Below, one piece after another: positions 60,164-64,000 of a stretch of DNA of 64,000 nucleotides. Origin of the DNA: Roseiflexus castenholzii DSM 13941 (GTDB lineage Bacteria; Chloroflexota; Chloroflexia; Chloroflexales; Roseiflexaceae). How positions within the stretch are numbered: position 1 is the first letter of the stretch; each line of letters starts with the position of its first letter. Position numbers and translations under genes: made by a program. The notes under the pieces were generated by a model. It worked only from the letters and a program-made list of their open reading frames with translations. It ran no database searches and was not told where the DNA came from. The stretch covers positions 5,659,299 through 5,723,298 of the forward strand of contig NC_009767.1 in NCBI RefSeq assembly GCF_000017805.1, in the 5' to 3' direction.

Positions 60164-62137
60164 ATGCACAGCGCACACACTTCCTTCCTCCCGATGCTCG
60201 TGGAGGAACTGCGGGCATCGCTGCCGAATATCGCAGAAGTCATCGATCAACTGACGGTCAGTCAGTCGAACGATCAGCGTCGTGTGCTGCTCCGTCAACT
60301 GGGGGCGCTCTGGTATCGTCAGGATGGTGAACCAGAGGTGCTGGCGGAACTCGGATTGGCGCTGTCGGAGTTGCACGGCGTCGAGCCGGGTGTGGCGCTC
60401 TCCGAATTGCTGCTGGCATACGGCGCCGCGCGCGAAGAGCAGCGCACCCGTGAGTGGGAAAGCCATCTGGTGCGCCGCATGGCGGAACTCAAAGGTCTTC
60501 ACCGCATTATCTCCGCCGCCAACTCCACTCTCGACCTGGACACATCAATGCAACTGGTGGTCGAAACCGTTGCAGAAGTGATCGGCGTGGAGGTCTGTTC
60601 GGTCTACCTGTACGACAAGAACACCGACGATCTCACCCTGCGGGCGACGCACGGGCTGAATAATGCCGCTATTGGACAGGTGCGCATTCGTGTTGGGGAG
60701 GGCATCACGGGATGGGCGGCGCGGGAAGGGCGTCCGATTGCCGTGCGCGATGTACGCCGCGAGCCGCGTTTCCACATCGAGCCAGGGTTGGGAGAGGAAC
60801 CGTACCGTTCGATGCTTGCCGTCCCGATTGTCCTTTTTAGCGTCGAACGGTTTCATCTTGGCGCCGCGAAGTTGCAAGGCGTGATTACCATTCAAACCTA
60901 TGGTCCGCGTGATTTCACAGCGGAAGAGATCAATTTCGTTGAGACTGTCGCCGGCGAACTGGCGTTCTTTATCGTCAACGCGCAACTCTACCAGCAAACC
61001 GACGAACAGTTGCACCAGAAGGTGCGTGAACTGACGACGCTGCAACAGGTCTCGAAAAGCATTGCCGAGCAACTCAACCTTGAAGAGGTGTTGAAACTGA
61101 TTGTGGTCAAGGCGGTGGAGTTGTCCCGCGCCGAGCGCGCCGACATTTTCCGCGTCGGTCACGACGGACGGTTGGAACTCGCTGCAACCTATGGCGGCTC
61201 GCCGCGCGGTGAAACTCCCACGTTCATTGCCCAGGCAGTGCGTGAAGCGCGCCCGCTGGCCGTCCACAATGCCTTTAACGACTCTCGCTTTCCCGAGTTG
61301 GCAGAGATCGCCGCGCGCGAAAACTTCTACTCGCTCTTCTGTATGCCCTTGCGCGTTCAGCAGGGCCGGACGATTGGCGCCATCTGCCTCTACACGGGTG
61401 AAGCGCGCCATTTCGATTATGAGCATATGCGGCTCCTCTCGACGTTCGCTGATGAGGCGGCGATTGCCATCGAGAATGCGCGCCTGTACGACGAAAGCCT
61501 GCGCGCACTGGCAGTCAAGTCGGCGATGTTGCAAGAAATGCACCACCGCGTGCGCAACAATCTGCAAACCATTTCGGCGTTGCTCACGATGCAGCAACGC
61601 CGCCTGGCGCCCAACGACCGTGGCGCGCTTGCGCTGCGCGACAGCGTGGCGCGCATCCAAGCGATTGCCGGCGTCCACAACCTTCTCTGCCACGAAGATA
61701 TTGGGGTGACAACGGTTGATGCCGTGGCGCGGCAGATTGCCGAAAGCGCCCGGCTCAGCCTGTCGTCGCCGGAACGCCCCATCCACTTCGAAATTCACGG
61801 CGATCAGGCGCGCGTCGGATCGCGCGATGCAACCGTGCTGGCTATTGTGCTGAATGAACTGATTGTCAACGCCATGACCCACGGACTGGCGGCAGAGGGT
61901 GGGCGCGTGATTATTGAGACGACAGAGAACGATGGCATGATCACGGTCGAAGTACGCGACGACGGTCCAACCCGTGCAGCAACCGCCGAACCATCGAGCG
62001 GCGGCAGCGGTTTGGGGTTGCATATCATTCGTACCCTGGTGCAGGACGATCTCCAGGGCGAGTTCTCGTTGACCATTGGTGATGAATGGACGGTTGCCCG
62101 GGTGCGCTTCCCACAACATGAAAGCGATGGTCAGTGA
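60164..62137 (+). CDS. Sensor histidine kinase with two GAF domains (HisKA_2 type)
   Basis: The 657-residue soluble kinase has an N-terminal helical region (residues 1-110), GAF1 (about 115-275; ISAANSTLDLDTSMQLV, GEGITGWAAREGRPIAVRDV), GAF2 (about 295-455; VSKSIAEQLNLEEVLKLIV) and a HisKA_2 domain with phospho-His in LQEMHHRVRNNLQTISALL. The HATPase domain has the N-box VLNELIVNAMTHG and the G-box GGSGLGLHIIRTL. GAF cysteines for a bilin are not evident. ATG 60164 was chosen from the promoter position; ATG 60194 is possible. The partner regulator is not adjacent. Confidence 0.88.
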   Translation: MHSAHTSFLPMLVEELRASLPNIAEVIDQLTVSQSNDQRRVLLRQLGALWYRQDGEPEVLAELGLALSELHGVEPGVALSELLLAYGAAREEQRTREWESHLVRRMAELKGLHRIISAANSTLDLDTSMQLVVETVAEVIGVEVCSVYLYDKNTDDLTLRATHGLNNAAIGQVRIRVGEGITGWAAREGRPIAVRDVRREPRFHIEPGLGEEPYRSMLAVPIVLFSVERFHLGAAKLQGVITIQTYGPRDFTAEEINFVETVAGELAFFIVNAQLYQQTDEQLHQKVRELTTLQQVSKSIAEQLNLEEVLKLIVVKAVELSRAERADIFRVGHDGRLELAATYGGSPRGETPTFIAQAVREARPLAVHNAFNDSRFPELAEIAARENFYSLFCMPLRVQQGRTIGAICLYTGEARHFDYEHMRLLSTFADEAAIAIENARLYDESLRALAVKSAMLQEMHHRVRNNLQTISALLTMQQRRLAPNDRGALALRDSVARIQAIAGVHNLLCHEDIGVTTVDAVARQIAESARLSLSSPERPIHFEIHGDQARVGSRDATVLAIVLNELIVNAMTHGLAAEGGRVIIETTENDGMITVEVRDDGPTRAATAEPSSGGSGLGLHIIRTLVQDDLQGEFSLTIGDEWTVARVRFPQHESDGQ

Positions 62138-63258
62138 TGGCACAGGTGACACTTACGTCTCCACGAATCCCACGCATTCAGGCGGCTCTGCGCCGTCATG
62201 GTTTCGACGCGCTGGCTGTAGTTCCAGGAAGCAACCTGCGCTATCTTGCCGGTCTGACATTCCACGCCGGTCTGCGACTGACCGTAATGGTGACGCCGGT
62301 TGAGGGGCAACCAGCGCTGGTGGTTCCCGGGTTGGAGTATGGGCGCGTGGCTGAGACCACGGGCGCTGTGTTTCGATCCTATCCGTGGGGCGATGATGAG
62401 GGACCGGGAAATGCCCTGATGCGCGCGGTGCGTGATACCGGTCTGGGGCAGGGAAGCGTCGTCGGCATCGAGCATACCGTTATGCGCGTGTTTGAACTGC
62501 GTGCGCTGGAACAGGCGCTTCCCGGCGCACAGTTCGTTGATGCCACGCCTCTCCTGGCAGAACTGCGGATGGTTAAGGATGCGGCGGAACTGGAAGCGAT
62601 GCGTGTTGCGGTGCAGGTCATCGAAGCGACGTTGCACCAGACGTTAACACAGGTGCGGGCAGGCATGCGCGAACGCGACATCGCCGATCTGTGGGAACGC
62701 GCCATTCGCGCGGCTGGATGCCAGCCCGCCTTTGAGACGACGGTCGCCAGCGGACCGAACAGCGCCAACCCGCACCATACCAGCGGTGATCGGGCGTTGC
62801 AGGATGGCGACATGGTCGTGTTCGACGGAGGCGCTATGTATCAGGGATATGTATCGGACATTACCCGCACATGTGTAGTCGGGCATCCATCGGACGAGAT
62901 GCGTCGCGTGTACGATCTGGTGCTGGCGGCAAATGCGGCCGGACGGGACGCGGCGGCGCAACCCGGCGCGACCGGCGCGTCGATCGATGCCGCAGCGCGC
63001 CAGGTCATTGAACGCGGCGGGTACGGACCGTTCTTCATCCATCGCACCGGGCACGGCATCGGTCTCGATGTGCATGAGCCGCCGTTCATCGTTGCCGGAA
63101 GCCAGGCGCCGCTGCCGATTGGTGCGACGTTTACCGTCGAGCCTGGCATCTACCTGCGTGGCATAGGTGGTGTGCGCATCGAAGATGACGTGGTCATCAC
63201 GGCTGATGGCGCCGAGTCGCTGACGACATTCCCGCGTGAGATTCACTCTATATCGTAA
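62137..63258 (+). CDS. M24-family Xaa-Pro aminopeptidase
   Basis: The 373-residue metallopeptidase removes N-terminal residues preceding proline. The C-terminal pita-bread domain carries all five metal ligands: Asp in MVVFDGGAMY, Asp in VSDITRTCVV, His in IHRTGHGIGLDVHE, Glu in FTVEPGIYL and Glu in VRIEDDVVI. The N-terminal domain (creatinase-like, PGSNLRYLAGLTFHAG) is present. Its start overlaps the kinase stop by one base (TGATG), so they are coupled. Confidence 0.93.
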   Translation: MAQVTLTSPRIPRIQAALRRHGFDALAVVPGSNLRYLAGLTFHAGLRLTVMVTPVEGQPALVVPGLEYGRVAETTGAVFRSYPWGDDEGPGNALMRAVRDTGLGQGSVVGIEHTVMRVFELRALEQALPGAQFVDATPLLAELRMVKDAAELEAMRVAVQVIEATLHQTLTQVRAGMRERDIADLWERAIRAAGCQPAFETTVASGPNSANPHHTSGDRALQDGDMVVFDGGAMYQGYVSDITRTCVVGHPSDEMRRVYDLVLAANAAGRDAAAQPGATGASIDAAARQVIERGGYGPFFIHRTGHGIGLDVHEPPFIVAGSQAPLPIGATFTVEPGIYLRGIGGVRIEDDVVITADGAESLTTFPREIHSIS

Positions 63259-63363
63259 GGCAGCGGAAGATGAAAGCGCCCAAAAGCGCACAATACGATA
63301 GACTCAGAAAACAAGGCGCCTGCCCGTCACACGCCCCCTCGTGCTGCTTCACGTCCCTCGTGG

Positions 63364-63927
63364 ATGTATCGTATGGAACAATCGCCGCTTCTCGACATTC
63401 CGGCCCCATCCGCGCCGACAACGGTGCAACTGATCGAAGCGCTGCTCTTCGTCGCCGGTGAACCCGTCACGGTCACCGAACTGGCGCGCGTCCTTGATCT
63501 CTCGCCGGATGCCATCGAACAGGCGCTCGACGATCTAGCGGCAGCCTGCGCCGGGCGCGGCGTCCGCCTGCAACGCGACGCCGATCGTATCCAGATGGTT
63601 TCCGCACCGGAAGCGGCAGCGGTCGTCGAGCGGTTCCTGGGAACGCCGCCATCATCTCGCCTGTCGGCGGCTGCGCTCGAAGTGCTGACTATCATTGCCT
63701 ATCGCCAACCCATCACACGGGCGCAGATCGAAGCCATTCGCGGCGTTGACAGCAGCGGCGTGCTGCGCGCACTCCTGTCGCGCGACCTTATCGCAGAAGG
63801 CGGACGTCTCGAAACCCTTGGACGCCCAATCCTATATGTCACGACGGTTGAGTTTCTCCGGCAGTTCGGTTTGAGCAGCCTGGACGATCTTCCTCCTCTC
63901 GATCTGCCCGAACTGCCGGTGTCGTGA
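63364..63927 (+). CDS. scpB: Segregation and condensation protein ScpB
   Basis: The 187-residue winged-helix protein is a kleisin-associated subunit of the SMC-ScpAB chromosome condensin. Landmarks are LIEALLFVAGEPVTVTELA near the start, and ALEVLTIIAYRQPITRAQIE, GVDSSGVLRALLSRDLI and GRPILYVTTVEFLRQFGL. scpA, its usual neighbour, is not in the window. An ATG at 63373 is an alternative start. The location beside DnaA boxes fits a gene near the replication origin. Confidence 0.93.
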   Translation: MYRMEQSPLLDIPAPSAPTTVQLIEALLFVAGEPVTVTELARVLDLSPDAIEQALDDLAAACAGRGVRLQRDADRIQMVSAPEAAAVVERFLGTPPSSRLSAAALEVLTIIAYRQPITRAQIEAIRGVDSSGVLRALLSRDLIAEGGRLETLGRPILYVTTVEFLRQFGLSSLDDLPPLDLPELPVS

Positions 63928-63957
63928 TTGTTATGATCGTGTGATGAAACCAGACAC

Positions 63958-64000
63958 TTTTCCACATCCGCGCGACAATTATCCACAAAATTGTGGATAA
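63958..64000. other. Cluster of DnaA boxes, probable edge of oriC
   Basis: TTTTCCACA (63958-63966, one mismatch), TTATCCACA (63979-63987, perfect) and TGTGGATAA (63992-64000, the perfect reverse complement). The last two form a 22-base palindrome with 10-base arms. The window ends within this cluster. Perfect DnaA boxes so close together are characteristic of a bacterial replication origin. Confidence 0.7.

Noticed and set aside
60545..62152. A 535-codon minus-strand frame
   Set aside because: It is antisense to the GAF histidine kinase and has no family motif.

Overview
The window is GC-rich, densely coding chromosomal DNA that reads like a filamentous anoxygenic phototroph of the Chloroflexota, most like Roseiflexus. 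This placement is an inference. It rests on lipoproteins with long Pro/Thr linkers, a cytochrome c maturation locus whose CcmE carries Cys in place of the heme-binding His, unusual domain combinations, and many short non-coding palindromic repeats. No rRNA, tRNA, CRISPR array or photosynthesis gene was found.

Layout. 1-2770: an ECF vitamin/metal-type importer (S fragment, T, and a fused double ATPase). 2852-11701: TPR protein, photolyase (phrB), a large NYN-LOTUS protein, trpF, a metallophosphoesterase, a small Trm112-like membrane protein and an EI24/CysZ-like membrane protein. 11982-16048: a TRAP-TAXI importer with a strong promoter and a long leader. 16049-17181: a repeat block. 17182-22749: uvrA and an IS1182-type insertion sequence bracketed by two 182-bp direct repeats. 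22950-29043: MFS transporter, aldo/keto reductase and DUF418 protein, separated by three repeat-filled gaps. 29044-32918: a SARP/BTAD-AAA-TPR regulator and a YceI protein. 32866-44306, almost all minus strand: hydantoinase A plus a propeller lipoprotein, a NarL-type regulator with a degenerate receiver, a sugar-binding lipoprotein, a tightly coupled four-gene operon (truncated DUF4058, FabF-like ketosynthase, methyltransferase, Ntn asparaginase) and a zinc alcohol dehydrogenase. 45064-51700: ccmA-B-C-D-E-F followed one base later by a J-domain/TPR membrane protein. 51776-52676: a VapBC toxin-antitoxin pair with a copy of the same mobile hairpin repeat at each end. 52995-57705: ResA-like thioredoxin, OmpR regulator, proB-proA, and a PyrD-like protein without the catalytic Cys. 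57850-63927: cytochrome P450, DUF362 protein, GAF-GAF histidine kinase, M24 peptidase and scpB. The last 43 bases hold three DnaA-box-like sites, two of them perfect and inverted, so the right edge probably borders the replication origin.

How genes work together. The ccm genes form one system for heme export and attachment to CcmE. The thioredoxin just downstream could keep apocytochrome cysteines reduced. proB and proA supply the first two steps of proline synthesis. phrB and uvrA repair UV damage. The most distinctive feature of the window is its load of hairpin-forming, MITE-like repeats, several of which have changed the ends of adjacent genes.
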